A stretch of DNA of 64,000 bases, from the NCBI RefSeq assembly GCF_001509475.1, contig NZ_LLZG01000081.1, forward strand, positions 62,001 through 126,000, read 5' to 3'. This document shows positions 40,655 through 49,259 of the stretch, piece by piece. The position numbers and the translations under genes were made by a program. The notes under the pieces were generated by a model that had not been told where the DNA came from, searched no databases, and saw only the letters and a program-made list of their open reading frames with translations. Numbering within the stretch: position 1 is the first letter of the stretch; every line of letters starts with the position of its first letter. The stretch comes from Streptomyces regalis. Its GTDB lineage: Bacteria; Actinomycetota; Actinomycetes; Streptomycetales; Streptomycetaceae.

Positions 40655-42349
40655 TCAGTTGGCCGCGCTGCCGTTCTCGTCGAGGATCTTCTGGTACCAG
40701 TCGCGCAGCTTGTCGCCGCCCTTGCTCTTCCACTCGGAGGCGAACTGCTGCACGTCGCTGATCTTCTTGCGGCCGCGGACGACGTCGTCCTCGAGCTGCT
40801 CCAGGTCGTTGGTGAGGTTGGTGTAGCGGGCGGGCTCGGTGATCTGCATGCCGTAGAAGGCGGTCTTCTTGGTGAAGGCGCCCATCCGCTGCTGCCACTC
40901 GACCCGGCCCCTGGCGACGTCCGGGAAGTCCGGGTGGGCGATGGTGGAGGCGGGGCTCGCGACCATCACGAAGGCGTTGAGAACCTCGTTGTTGCCCTTG
41001 TCGTTCTTGACGGGGACACCGTCCTTGACCGTGTAGTGGGTGCCCTCGACGCCGTAGTTGGTGAACATGTACTCCTGGGTGCCGTACGGCGCCGCGGTGA
41101 CATTGGCGACGGCCAGCGCGTCGCGGATCACGGACTCGGAGGCCTTCTTGCTGACGAAGGCGAAGATGTTGGCCGGGTTCGTGGCCCACAGGACCGGGTC
41201 GCCGCCGTCGTGGCCGAAGATGTCCATGCCCCAGATCTCGAAGTCGGGGTTCTGGGTGGCCTGGGAGGCGGTCTGGCCGTACCAGTTGGAGCTGTCGTTG
41301 TTCCAGATCAGGAACTCACCGGCGGCGAACTTGGGGGCCGGGTCGGTGGCCTGGCTCTTGCCCAGCTCGAAGTCGGGGTGGACGACCCCGGCGGCGAACA
41401 GCTTGCGGGTCCACTCCAGCGCCTCGAGGAACTCCTCGGTCTCGAGGCGGTTGATCAGCTTGCCGTCGACCACGTTCCAGGCGAGCGCCTTCTCTCCACC
41501 GCCGAGAGAGCCGAAGGAGTTGAAGGCGGTCCACTTCATGTCACCGCACGCCCACCGCTTGGCCTTGGCGTTGGTGATCTCCTTGCACAGGGCCAGGAAC
41601 TCGTCGGCGGACCTGGGGACTTCGTAGCCCTCTTTGTCGAAGATGTCCTTGCGGTAGCAGGGCACGATGTTCGGGACGTACGAGGCCGGCATCGGCAGGG
41701 CGCGCAGCGCGCCGCCGAAAATGGACCGCTGCCAGGCGTCCGTCGGGATCGCCGCGAGGTTCGGGTACTCCTTGACCGCGTCACCGGAGAGGTAGGGCCC
41801 CAGGTCGGCGAACTTGCCGATGATGGCGCTGGGTATCTTGCCGCCCATGTTCCAGCCGGGGATCACCACCATGTCCGGGATTTCACTGGAAGCGAGGACC
41901 GCGCCGAGTTTCTGGTCGTAGGTGTTGCCGTCCTGGTTCTGCCACCGGACGTCGACGCCGATCAGGTCGTTCATCCCCGTGTAGTAGGGGTTGTCGCCCT
42001 TGGGCGGCGAGCCCCAGAACGGCGACATGATGGTGACCTTGCCGCCCTTGCCGAGCTTCTTCGGGACCGAGGTCTTCAGGTCCGCCAGGTCCAGCTTGCT
42101 GGTGAAGCCGAGCGACGAGCCGTTCTTCGACGGGATGTCCGGCGTCACCACATTGCTGGCCACGTACGCCGGAAGGATCTTCTTCGCGTCCTTGCCCGAC
42201 GTGGTGCCGTCTCGCGACCCGCTGTCCGAACCGCCGCAGGCGGAGAGCAGCGGCATCCCTCCCGCCACCGCTGCGGTGGCGACCGCCGTAGAGGCGAGGA
42301 AGCTTCTCCGGCTGGGTCCGGAGGAGGCGGAGGCGGCATTCGGCGTCAT
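40655..42349 (-). CDS. Lipoprotein sugar-binding protein of the importer
   Basis: 564 residues, LplA-like size for extracellular binding proteins of oligosaccharide importers. Signal with twin arginines (SRRSFLAST) and lipobox LLSACGG, lipidated Cys38. The mature domain has two lobes of the family-1 solute-binding fold. Likely ligand: xyloglucan oligosaccharides, judged from the neighbouring enzymes and the shared operator only. First gene of the importer operon; operator O3 lies ~140 bp upstream. Confidence 0.88.
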   Translation of the reverse strand: MTPNAASASSGPSRRSFLASTAVATAAVAGGMPLLSACGGSDSGSRDGTTSGKDAKKILPAYVASNVVTPDIPSKNGSSLGFTSKLDLADLKTSVPKKLGKGGKVTIMSPFWGSPPKGDNPYYTGMNDLIGVDVRWQNQDGNTYDQKLGAVLASSEIPDMVVIPGWNMGGKIPSAIIGKFADLGPYLSGDAVKEYPNLAAIPTDAWQRSIFGGALRALPMPASYVPNIVPCYRKDIFDKEGYEVPRSADEFLALCKEITNAKAKRWACGDMKWTAFNSFGSLGGGEKALAWNVVDGKLINRLETEEFLEALEWTRKLFAAGVVHPDFELGKSQATDPAPKFAAGEFLIWNNDSSNWYGQTASQATQNPDFEIWGMDIFGHDGGDPVLWATNPANIFAFVSKKASESVIRDALAVANVTAAPYGTQEYMFTNYGVEGTHYTVKDGVPVKNDKGNNEVLNAFVMVASPASTIAHPDFPDVARGRVEWQQRMGAFTKKTAFYGMQITEPARYTNLTNDLEQLEDDVVRGRKKISDVQQFASEWKSKGGDKLRDWYQKILDENGSAAN

Positions 42350-42487
42350 TGCGTCAACCCTTCATGGCGCACCTGGACACCCGGCGGTGGGCCGTCGGCT
42401 GCGGTGTCTTAAGTGGATCTGGCTGAGCTGAAGCGGTGCTCCGGCCACGGCCGAGGACGTACACCCCTGAAGTGGGCGAGCCTCGTA

Positions 42488-42503
42488 GTCGAAGCGCTTC
42501 GAT
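42488..42503. promoter_or_regulatory. LacI-type operator O3 (importer side)
   Basis: GTCGAAGCGCTTCGAT, 15 of 16 bases identical to O1, 139 bp before the binding-protein gene. Confidence 0.8.
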
Positions 42504-42668
42504 GTTGCTGCGAGGTTAAGTGAAGGCATGGGGGCGCACAAGGGTCGCTTCCAAGATTCCTCCGAGGTGCGGGGGTCGGAACGCTCTCTTACAGGGCTTG
42601 AAATAACGGTCAGGCGTCGGAGTTGTTGCGCCGGGGTGTCTTGACACCCACCCCCGGATCGAATGAGC

Positions 42669-42684
42669 ATCGAAGCGCTTCGAA
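42669..42684. promoter_or_regulatory. LacI-type operator O4 (GH3 side)
   Basis: ATCGAAGCGCTTCGAA with a perfect 14-bp palindromic core, 35 bp before the GH3 start and just downstream of the candidate -35/-10, a position suited to repression. Confidence 0.8.
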
Positions 42685-42719
42685 AGCGTCTCGCCGCTCC
42701 ACCGCAAGGGGAACCCCAC

Positions 42720-45557
42720 GTGACCGCACAAACGCCGCCTACGCCGCCTTTCCGCGATCAGCGACTGCCGTTCGCGAAGCGCATCGACGACCTTCTGTCG
42801 CGGCTCACGCTCGACGAGAAGATCGGCTTCCTGCACCAGTTCGCACCGGCCGTCGAGCGGCTCGGCATCGACGAATTCCGCACCGGGCAGGAAGCGCTGC
42901 ACGGCGTGGCCTGGATGGGCCCGGCCACCGTGTTTCCCCAGGCCGTCGGCCTTGGCGCGACCTGGAACACGGACCTGGTACGACGGGTCGGCGACGCCGT
43001 CTCCAAGGAGACCCGTGCGATGCGTGCCCGCGACGACCGCGTGGGCCTGAACGTCTGGGCCCCCACCGTCAACCTCCTGCGCCACCCCCTGTGGGGCCGC
43101 AACGAGGAGGGCTACTCGGAGGACCCGAAGCTCACCTCGGCCATCGCCACCGCGTACACCCGCGGCCTGCGCGGCGACCACCCCACGTACTGGCGCACCG
43201 CGCCCGTCCTCAAGCACTGGCTGGCCCACAACAACGAGACGGGCCGCGACGTCACGTCCTCCTCGGTGCGCCCGCGCGTCCTGCACGAGTACGACCTGCG
43301 TGCCTTCCGCGAGACGGTCGAGGCGGGCGCGACGGCCGGGGTGATGCCGGCGTACAACCTGGTCAACGGCCGCCCCAACCACGTCTCGCCGTATCTGCGC
43401 GAGCACCTGCGCGCCTGGACCGACGAGGACCTGCTGGTCTGCTCGGACGCGGGCGCACCCTCCAACCTGGTCGATTCCGAGCACTACTTCGACACCCACG
43501 AGGAGGCCACGGCGGCCTCGATCCTCGCCGGCGTCGACAGCTTCACCGACCACGGCACCGACAGCTCGAAGATCACCGCACGGATCCGCGGCGCCCTCGA
43601 CCAGGGCCTGCTGACCGAGTCGGACATCGACACGGCGGTGCGCCGCCAGCTCTCGGTCCGCTTCCGCCTCGGCGAGTTCGACCCGGAGTACGACCCGCAT
43701 GCGCTCACCAAGGACTTCGACACCCCGGCCCACCGCGCCCTCGCCCAGGAGGCCGCCGAGCAGTCGGTCGTCCTGCTCAAGAACAGCGGCGGCCTGCTGC
43801 CGCTCGCGCCGGACACCCGGCTCGCCGTGGTCGGTCTGCTCGCCGACGAGTGCAAGCGCGACTGGTACAGCGGCACGCTCATCCACCGCTGCACCCCGCT
43901 GGAGGGCCTGTACGAGCGGTTCGGTGCGGACCGGGTGGACTTCGCGGAGGGCGTCGACCGCATCCTGCTGAAGACGTCGGCCGGAGCCTTCCTGCACGTC
44001 CCCGAGGCGGACGCCGACGACGAGGTACGCGGCGCCGAGGGCGCCCTCGACCCGGCCCTGCTCGCCGGCCGTACGGATCTGCCGCCGCTGACCACCGACC
44101 CGACCGGCACCGAGTTCGCGCTCGTCGACTGGGGCGAGGGCGTGCTGACCCTGCGGGCCCCCGACGGCCGCTATCTGTCGGTCGCCGAGGACGGCTGTGT
44201 CCGCGCCTCCGCCGACCAGCCCGGAGGCTGGGTCGTCCAGGAGACATTCCGCCTGGAACCCCACGAGAACGGACACCTCCTCCGCCATGTCGGCACGGGT
44301 CGCCACGTCTCAGTCGCCGCCGACGGCGTGAGGGTTGCCGAAGCGAATCCGGAAATCTTCGAGCTCATCGTCGTCGAAAGCGGCGAAGACGCAGTGACCA
44401 GGGTCACCTCGCAGGCGGACGTGGTCCTGGTGGTCGCGGGCAACGACCCGCACATCAACGGCCGTGAGACCGAGGACCGCACGACGCTGGCCCTCCCCGC
44501 GCACCAGGAGCGCCTGTTGCGCGCCGCCCGCGCGGCCAACCCGAACACGGTGCTGGCGCTGGTGTCGGCGTACCCCTACGCCGTCGACCCGGCCGCCCTC
44601 CCGGCGATCCTGTGGACGTCCCACGGCGGCCAGGCGGCCGGTACCGCCCTCACCCGCGTCCTGGCCGGCGACGTCTCCCCCGCCGGCCGCCTCCCGCAGA
44701 CCTGGTACGCCGACGACGCCGACCTGCCCGACCTCCTCGACTACGACGTGATCGGCGGCCGTCAGACCTACCTGTACTTCGAGGGGACCCCGCTGTTCCC
44801 GTTCGGCCACGGCCTGTCGTACGCGGCCTTCTCCTACGCCGACCTGGAGACCCGCGTGGCGGACGACGCGCTGCACGTCTCCTTCACGGTCACCAACACC
44901 GGGGACGTGACGTCCGACGAGGTCGCCCAGCTCTACACGCGCGCCGTGGAACCGACGGTGCCGCGCCCGCGGCGGGAGTTGGTGGCCCACAGCCGGGTGC
45001 GGCTGGAGCCCGGCGAGCAGTCGACCCTGACCTTCGAAGTCCCCTTGTCGTCCTTCGACTTCTGGGACGTGGCGCGGGGCGCCTGGCGCCGTGAGCCGGG
45101 CCCGTACGAGATCCTGGCCGGCGCCTCCAGCGAGGACATCCGCCTGCGCACGACCGTGCTCCTGGACGGCGAGGCGGCCGCACCGCGCCCGGTCCTGCGC
45201 CGCGGCCTGGACGCGGCCGATTTCGACGAGCAGAGCGGCGTGGCGATCGTCGACCGCACGAAGGCGTCGGGCGACGCGGTGACGCCCGCCCAGGGCAGGT
45301 CGGGCGAACTGATCTACCGCGACTGCGACTTCGAAGGCGGCGTCACGGCGGTGACGGCCACCGTGTCCGGCGACGGCGTGGTCGAGGTCTCGCTGGACGG
45401 GGGCGCGGTGCTCGCCGTGCTGACGTCGAAGGCGCCGGATGCGAGCCCGTACGACTACTCGACGCAGCGCGCCGAGATCATCGCCGAGGGCGTCCGCGAC
45501 GTCCACCTCAGACTGCGCGGCCCGGTGCGGCTCGCGCACGTCGGCTTCTCCGGTTGA
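42720..45557 (+). CDS. GH3 beta-glucosidase with fascin-like insertion
   Basis: Predicted to remove glucose from dexylosylated xyloglucan oligosaccharides. 945 residues from the GTG at 42720 with AAGGGG upstream; the ATG at 42663 lies before operator O4 and is unlikely. Order: GH3 barrel with LKHWLAHNNE (~165-173) and nucleophile Asp243 in LVCSDAG; the second GH3 domain, interrupted at ~415-555 by a beta-trefoil/fascin-like segment (LTLRAPDGRYLSVAED and a related RHVSVAADG unit); a fibronectin III-like domain (~750-830); and a C-terminal CBM6-like tail (~860-945). No signal peptide. Confidence 0.9.
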   Translation: MTAQTPPTPPFRDQRLPFAKRIDDLLSRLTLDEKIGFLHQFAPAVERLGIDEFRTGQEALHGVAWMGPATVFPQAVGLGATWNTDLVRRVGDAVSKETRAMRARDDRVGLNVWAPTVNLLRHPLWGRNEEGYSEDPKLTSAIATAYTRGLRGDHPTYWRTAPVLKHWLAHNNETGRDVTSSSVRPRVLHEYDLRAFRETVEAGATAGVMPAYNLVNGRPNHVSPYLREHLRAWTDEDLLVCSDAGAPSNLVDSEHYFDTHEEATAASILAGVDSFTDHGTDSSKITARIRGALDQGLLTESDIDTAVRRQLSVRFRLGEFDPEYDPHALTKDFDTPAHRALAQEAAEQSVVLLKNSGGLLPLAPDTRLAVVGLLADECKRDWYSGTLIHRCTPLEGLYERFGADRVDFAEGVDRILLKTSAGAFLHVPEADADDEVRGAEGALDPALLAGRTDLPPLTTDPTGTEFALVDWGEGVLTLRAPDGRYLSVAEDGCVRASADQPGGWVVQETFRLEPHENGHLLRHVGTGRHVSVAADGVRVAEANPEIFELIVVESGEDAVTRVTSQADVVLVVAGNDPHINGRETEDRTTLALPAHQERLLRAARAANPNTVLALVSAYPYAVDPAALPAILWTSHGGQAAGTALTRVLAGDVSPAGRLPQTWYADDADLPDLLDYDVIGGRQTYLYFEGTPLFPFGHGLSYAAFSYADLETRVADDALHVSFTVTNTGDVTSDEVAQLYTRAVEPTVPRPRRELVAHSRVRLEPGEQSTLTFEVPLSSFDFWDVARGAWRREPGPYEILAGASSEDIRLRTTVLLDGEAAAPRPVLRRGLDAADFDEQSGVAIVDRTKASGDAVTPAQGRSGELIYRDCDFEGGVTAVTATVSGDGVVEVSLDGGAVLAVLTSKAPDASPYDYSTQRAEIIAEGVRDVHLRLRGPVRLAHVGFSG

Positions 45558-45582
45558 GGGTCCGGAAGAGGCCGACGTAAAG

Positions 45583-45622
45583 AAGGGGCCCGGCACCGGA
45601 AGGCATCGGTGCCGGGCCCCTT
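45583..45622 (+). terminator. Strong intrinsic terminator after GH3
   Basis: Perfect 16-bp stem AAGGGGCCCGGCACCG with an 8-nt loop, followed by TT; 25 nt after the GH3 stop. Confidence 0.85.
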
Positions 45623-45651
45623 TTCATCCCGGGATACGGACCCAGTCTAGC

Positions 45652-45666
45652 TGAAAACGATTGTCA
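45652..45666. promoter_or_regulatory. Zur/Fur-like box without a target gene
   Basis: TGAAAACGATTGTCA matches 13 of 15 bases of the Streptomyces Zur consensus TGAAAATGATTTTCA (recalled). It lies between two convergent genes, inside a larger TCTAGCT/AGCTAGA inverted repeat (45646-45675). Possibly chance or a relic. Confidence 0.3.
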
Positions 45667-45710
45667 CAAGCTAGAGCAGATCCCGAACGGTCTCAGATAG
45701 CTCAGAGAGC

Positions 45711-47171
45711 TCAGAGAGCGAGGCCGGTGAGGACCATCACCCGCTCGTAGGTGTAGTCGTCCATCGCGAACTTCACGCCCTCACGGCCCACACCGGACTG
45801 CTTGGCGCCGCCGTACGGCATCTGGTCGGCGCGGTAGGAAGGCACGTCGCCGATGACGACGCCGCCGACCTCGAGGGCACGGTGGGCCCGGAAGGCGGTC
45901 TGCAGGTCGTGCGTGAACACACCTGCCTGGAGGCCGTACTTGGAGTCGTTGGCGGCGGCGAAGGCGGCGGCCTCCCCGTCGACCTTCTGCACGGTGAGGA
46001 CGGGCCCGAAGACCTCCTCGCACGAGAGGGTGACGTCGGCCGGTACGTCGGTGAGGACGGTCGGCGCGTAGGAGGCACCGTCGCGCTTGCCGCCGGTGAG
46101 CAGAGCCGCCCCCGCCGCGACGGCTTCGTCCACCCACGTCTCGACGCGCTTGGCGGCGTCCTCGCTGACCAGCGGCCCGACGTCGGTCGCGTCGTCGCTC
46201 GGGTCGCCGGTGACCTGGGCCTCGACGGCGGCGACGATGCGCGGCACGAGCCGGTCGTAGACGGACGCGTCCGCGATCACCCGCTGCACGGAGATGCAGG
46301 ACTGGCCGCCCTGGTAGTTGGAGAACGTGGCGATGCGGGTGGCGGCCCAGTCGAGGTCGGCGTCGGAGGCGTAGTCGCCGAGCACGACCGCCGCGCCGTT
46401 GCCGCCCAGCTCCAGGGTGCAGTGCTTGCGCGGCACCGAGTCCATGATCGCGTAGCCGACCTTCTCGGAGCCGGTGAAGGAGATCACGGGCAGGCGCGGG
46501 TCCTGGACGAGCGCGGGCATACGGTCGTTCGGAACCGGGAGGATGCTCCAGGAGCCGGCCGGAAGCTCAGTCTCGGCGAGCAGCTCACCGATGACGAGCC
46601 CGGAGAGCGGGGTGGCCGGGGCGGGCTTCAGGATGATCGGCGCGCCGGCGGCGAGGGCCGGGGCGATCTTGTGGGCGCACAGGTTCAGCGGGAAGTTGAA
46701 CGGCGCGATCCCCAGCACGACGCCCTTGGGGAAGCGCCGGGTGAGGGCGAGGCGACCCTGACCGCCGAGGTCGGTGTCGAGCCGCTGGGCCTCTCCCCCG
46801 TTGAACCGCCGGGCCTCCTCGGCCGCGAACCGGAACACGGACACGGCACGGCCGACCTCGCCGCGGGCCCACTTCATGGGCTTGCCGTTCTCGGCGGAGA
46901 TCAGCCGGGCGATCTCCTCGGTCCGCTCGACGAGCCGCCTGCTGACGTGGTCGAGCGCGGCGGCACGCACGTGGGCCGGCGTCGCGGCGAAGTCCTCGCG
47001 GACGGCGTACGCGGCGGCCACGGCCTCCTCGATCTGCGCGTCCGTCGGCGCACTCACCTTGCCGACGACCCGCCCGTCCCACGGGGAGGTGACATCAAAG
47101 CTGTCCTCGCCACTGACCTGGCGACCGGCGAGCCAGAAGGCGTGGGTGACCGCCACATTTTCTTTGGGCAT
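45711..47171 (-). CDS. NAD(P)-dependent aldehyde dehydrogenase, probable succinate-semialdehyde type
   Basis: 486 residues. Catalytic Cys in GGQSCISVQR, Glu in TLELGGNGAAVV, nucleotide site FTGSEKVG, and the Asn in PFNFPLNL. Pattern fits succinate-semialdehyde or related dehydrogenases. With gabT 4.7 kb away and a PucR regulator next to it, the second step of 4-aminobutyrate breakdown (succinic semialdehyde to succinate) is the best guess; other aldehydes are possible. ATG at 47171, ribosome site weak. Confidence 0.85.
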   Translation of the reverse strand: MPKENVAVTHAFWLAGRQVSGEDSFDVTSPWDGRVVGKVSAPTDAQIEEAVAAAYAVREDFAATPAHVRAAALDHVSRRLVERTEEIARLISAENGKPMKWARGEVGRAVSVFRFAAEEARRFNGGEAQRLDTDLGGQGRLALTRRFPKGVVLGIAPFNFPLNLCAHKIAPALAAGAPIILKPAPATPLSGLVIGELLAETELPAGSWSILPVPNDRMPALVQDPRLPVISFTGSEKVGYAIMDSVPRKHCTLELGGNGAAVVLGDYASDADLDWAATRIATFSNYQGGQSCISVQRVIADASVYDRLVPRIVAAVEAQVTGDPSDDATDVGPLVSEDAAKRVETWVDEAVAAGAALLTGGKRDGASYAPTVLTDVPADVTLSCEEVFGPVLTVQKVDGEAAAFAAANDSKYGLQAGVFTHDLQTAFRAHRALEVGGVVIGDVPSYRADQMPYGGAKQSGVGREGVKFAMDDYTYERVMVLTGLAL

Positions 47172-47380
47172 ATCGAGTCCCGGCCCTTCCGCGTTGGGGG
47201 TGTCCTGTGTGTCGTGGTCCACGGTAGGGGGGCGGTGGCTGAGTGGTGTTTGTCCGGGGTGGAGTGGTGAGGGGAGGGGCTGCGCCGGTTTGGCGGGGTG
47301 GGTGGTGCGCGACCCAGGATGCCTCGCCCCCGCCGCCCCTACCCGTCCCATCCCCCAGGGGCTCTGCCCTTTCGACCCCG

Positions 47381-47401
47381 CCAGGGGGCACTGCCCCCTG
47401 G
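47381..47401. terminator. GC hairpin in the dehydrogenase-PucR gap
   Basis: CCAGGGGGC / GCCCCCTGG, 9-bp perfect stem, 3-nt loop. Confidence 0.5.
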
Positions 47402-47409
47402 ACCCCCGC

Positions 47410-47457
47410 TCCTCAAACGCCGGAGGGGCTGGACCTAGCCCGTCCGGCGTTTGAGGA
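47410..47457. repeat. TCCTCAAACGCCGGA hairpin, a common Streptomyces intergenic motif
   Basis: Perfect 15-bp arms TCCTCAAACGCCGGA / TCCGGCGTTTGAGGA, 73 nt past the PucR-family stop. The same motif is frequent after genes in Streptomyces genomes (from memory) and is taken to be a terminator-like repeat. Confidence 0.7.
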
Positions 47458-47530
47458 CGAGGCCCCTTCAGGGCCGAAGCCGGGTCTGGGGGCGGCAGCC
47501 CCCAGCGAGGCCCGCACCGACGCCGGCTGT

Positions 47531-49123
47531 CTACTCCGCCGACGTCGCCTTCAACGCCAGCCAAAGCTCCATCCGCACATCCGCGTCGTCCAGCGAACGC
47601 CCCAGAATCTCCTCCACCCGCCGCATCCGGTACCGCAGCGTGTGCCGATGCACCCCCAGATCCGCAGCCGCCGCGTCCCACTGCCCGTGCCGCGACAGCC
47701 ACGCCCGCAGCGAGGCCACCAGATCCCCCCGCCCCGTCGCGTCATGCTCATGCAGCGCCCGCAGCAACCCGTCCGCGAACGCCTTCACCGCATCGTCCGC
47801 GAGCAGCGGCAGCACCGACCCGGCGGCCAGCTGCTCGTGCTCCACGCACACCCGCCCCCGCCGCCGAGCCACCGACAGGGCCTGCTCGGCCTGCTTGTAC
47901 GCCGCCGCGGCAGCGATCGGCCCGGCCGGCGCCGAGAGCCCCACGACCAGCTCGTCCTCGCCGGCGCCCGCCGCCTGCTCGGGTACGTCCCCCGCCCGCG
48001 CCGCCTCCAGCGCTGCCGCGTACTTCGCGCACGCCGCCACCGCCGCACCCCCGTCCGCGGCGAGCACCACCAGCCGCGCCGCTTCACCCTCCCCCTCCGG
48101 CACGACGAGCACCGCCTCCCCGGCCCGAGCCGCCGCGGACTCCACGATCTCGGTGACGGCGCCCAGCGGATCCCCGTTCGTGTCGGACGCGGCGACGATC
48201 ACCCGGAAGGGCGCGTCCAGCAGCTCGCCGTACAGGTCTCCCGCCACGGCCCGCGCATGGTCCGGCTCCCCGGCGAGCAGCATGCGCAGCACCGCCGCGC
48301 CCACCCGCTGCTCGGCCGCGTGCAGCGACCGCGACCGCTCGGTGGTCAGCGTCAGCAGCGCGATCGCCGAGTACACGGCGTACCGCTCCGCGGTACCCAG
48401 CGCCGCCGCCGTCCCCACGGCCAGCGCCGCCCGCGGCCGACGCCCCGTGCCCAGCGTGTGCAGCTCGACCCGGTCCTCGTGCTCCGGCCCGCCGACCACG
48501 GACGACGCCGGCGCGGGCCGCTCCCGCAGCCGCTCCACGTCCGCCGTGAGCCGTGCCGCCCGCCGCCCCGCCCACTCGGGCGCCGTCGCGACCACGGCAC
48601 CGGACGCGTCGTACAGGGCCGCCCAGCCGTCCACCTGGGAGGCCAGCGCGGCCAGCAGCCCTTCCGGACCGTCGGTCAACGCCTGCTTCGTCAGCTCCCG
48701 TTGCGCCGCGAACCCCGCCGTCACCGCCCGGTACTGGTCCGCCGCGATCGCCGCCGAGACGGCCTTGCTGATGGCGAGGAAGGGCGTGCGGCGCGGCACC
48801 TCCAGCAGCGGCAGGCCCTCCTCCTTCGCCGCTTCGACCAGCGCCGCGGGGATGTCCTCGTAGTTGACGCCGACCGCGAAGCCGAGCCCGACCACGCCCG
48901 CACCGGCCAGCCGTCGCACATAGCGCCGCATCGCCTCGGGGTTCTCCGCGTCCAGCTTGAGCGCGGTGATCAGCAGCAGCTCGCCGCCCTCCATATAGGG
49001 GACCGGGTCGGCGAGCTCACTGACGTGCGCCCAGCGCACGGGCACGTCCAGGCGGTCCTCGCCCGCCCGCACGGTCAGCTTCAGCGCGGAGTGGTGGACG
49101 AGCGAGGCGAGCGTCGGGGGCAT
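47531..49123 (-). CDS. PucR-family transcriptional regulator
   Basis: 530 residues. N-terminal PucR domain (~8-125: LKLTVRAGEDRLDVPVRWAHVSELADPVPYMEGGELLLITAL), a middle GGDEF-like sensor region, and the C-terminal helix-turn-helix SRHGQWDAAAADLGVHRHTLRYRMRRVEEILG (~475-510). PucR-type regulators control purine use in Bacillus, and a PucR-type GabR controls 4-aminobutyrate use in Corynebacterium. Between a semialdehyde dehydrogenase and gabT, a GabR-like role is the best inference. Confidence 0.88.
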   Translation of the reverse strand: MPPTLASLVHHSALKLTVRAGEDRLDVPVRWAHVSELADPVPYMEGGELLLITALKLDAENPEAMRRYVRRLAGAGVVGLGFAVGVNYEDIPAALVEAAKEEGLPLLEVPRRTPFLAISKAVSAAIAADQYRAVTAGFAAQRELTKQALTDGPEGLLAALASQVDGWAALYDASGAVVATAPEWAGRRAARLTADVERLRERPAPASSVVGGPEHEDRVELHTLGTGRRPRAALAVGTAAALGTAERYAVYSAIALLTLTTERSRSLHAAEQRVGAAVLRMLLAGEPDHARAVAGDLYGELLDAPFRVIVAASDTNGDPLGAVTEIVESAAARAGEAVLVVPEGEGEAARLVVLAADGGAAVAACAKYAAALEAARAGDVPEQAAGAGEDELVVGLSAPAGPIAAAAAYKQAEQALSVARRRGRVCVEHEQLAAGSVLPLLADDAVKAFADGLLRALHEHDATGRGDLVASLRAWLSRHGQWDAAAADLGVHRHTLRYRMRRVEEILGRSLDDADVRMELWLALKATSAE

Positions 49124-49141
49124 GAGGCCTTCAGTCGGTGT

Positions 49142-49184
49142 GATCTCGGCGATCTTCGGATTGATCTTGTGATCCGTGTGATCT
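49142..49184. promoter_or_regulatory. Cluster of five GATC-centred repeats upstream of pucR gene
   Basis: TGATC/GATCTT units occur at 49142, 49151, 49163, 49171 and 49180, about one helical turn apart, 20-60 bp before the regulator start. Could be an autoregulatory array; no other content was seen in 49124-49259. Confidence 0.35.
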
Positions 49185-49259
49185 TTTGGCCGCCATGTAT
49201 GAACGGCCTGTACCGATTCTGCCTCACCGTACGGTCATGGGGTGACGTGAAGTCCGGAC

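Larger units (their letters stand above)
42350..42719. promoter_or_regulatory. Divergent control region of importer and GH3 (370 bp)
   Basis: No gene. It holds operators O3 and O4, a GGGTGTC/GACACCC inverted repeat (42634-42649) and a TTGACA box (42641-42646) that could be the -35 of the GH3 promoter, with a weak -10 just before O4. Both divergent transcripts can be controlled together here. Confidence 0.6.
47172..47530. other. 359-bp gap with hairpins, no gene
   Basis: Lies between the dehydrogenase start and the PucR stop. It contains the dehydrogenase promoter region and two hairpins (47381-47401, 47410-47457); the rest is C-rich with no convincing reading frame. Confidence 0.6.
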
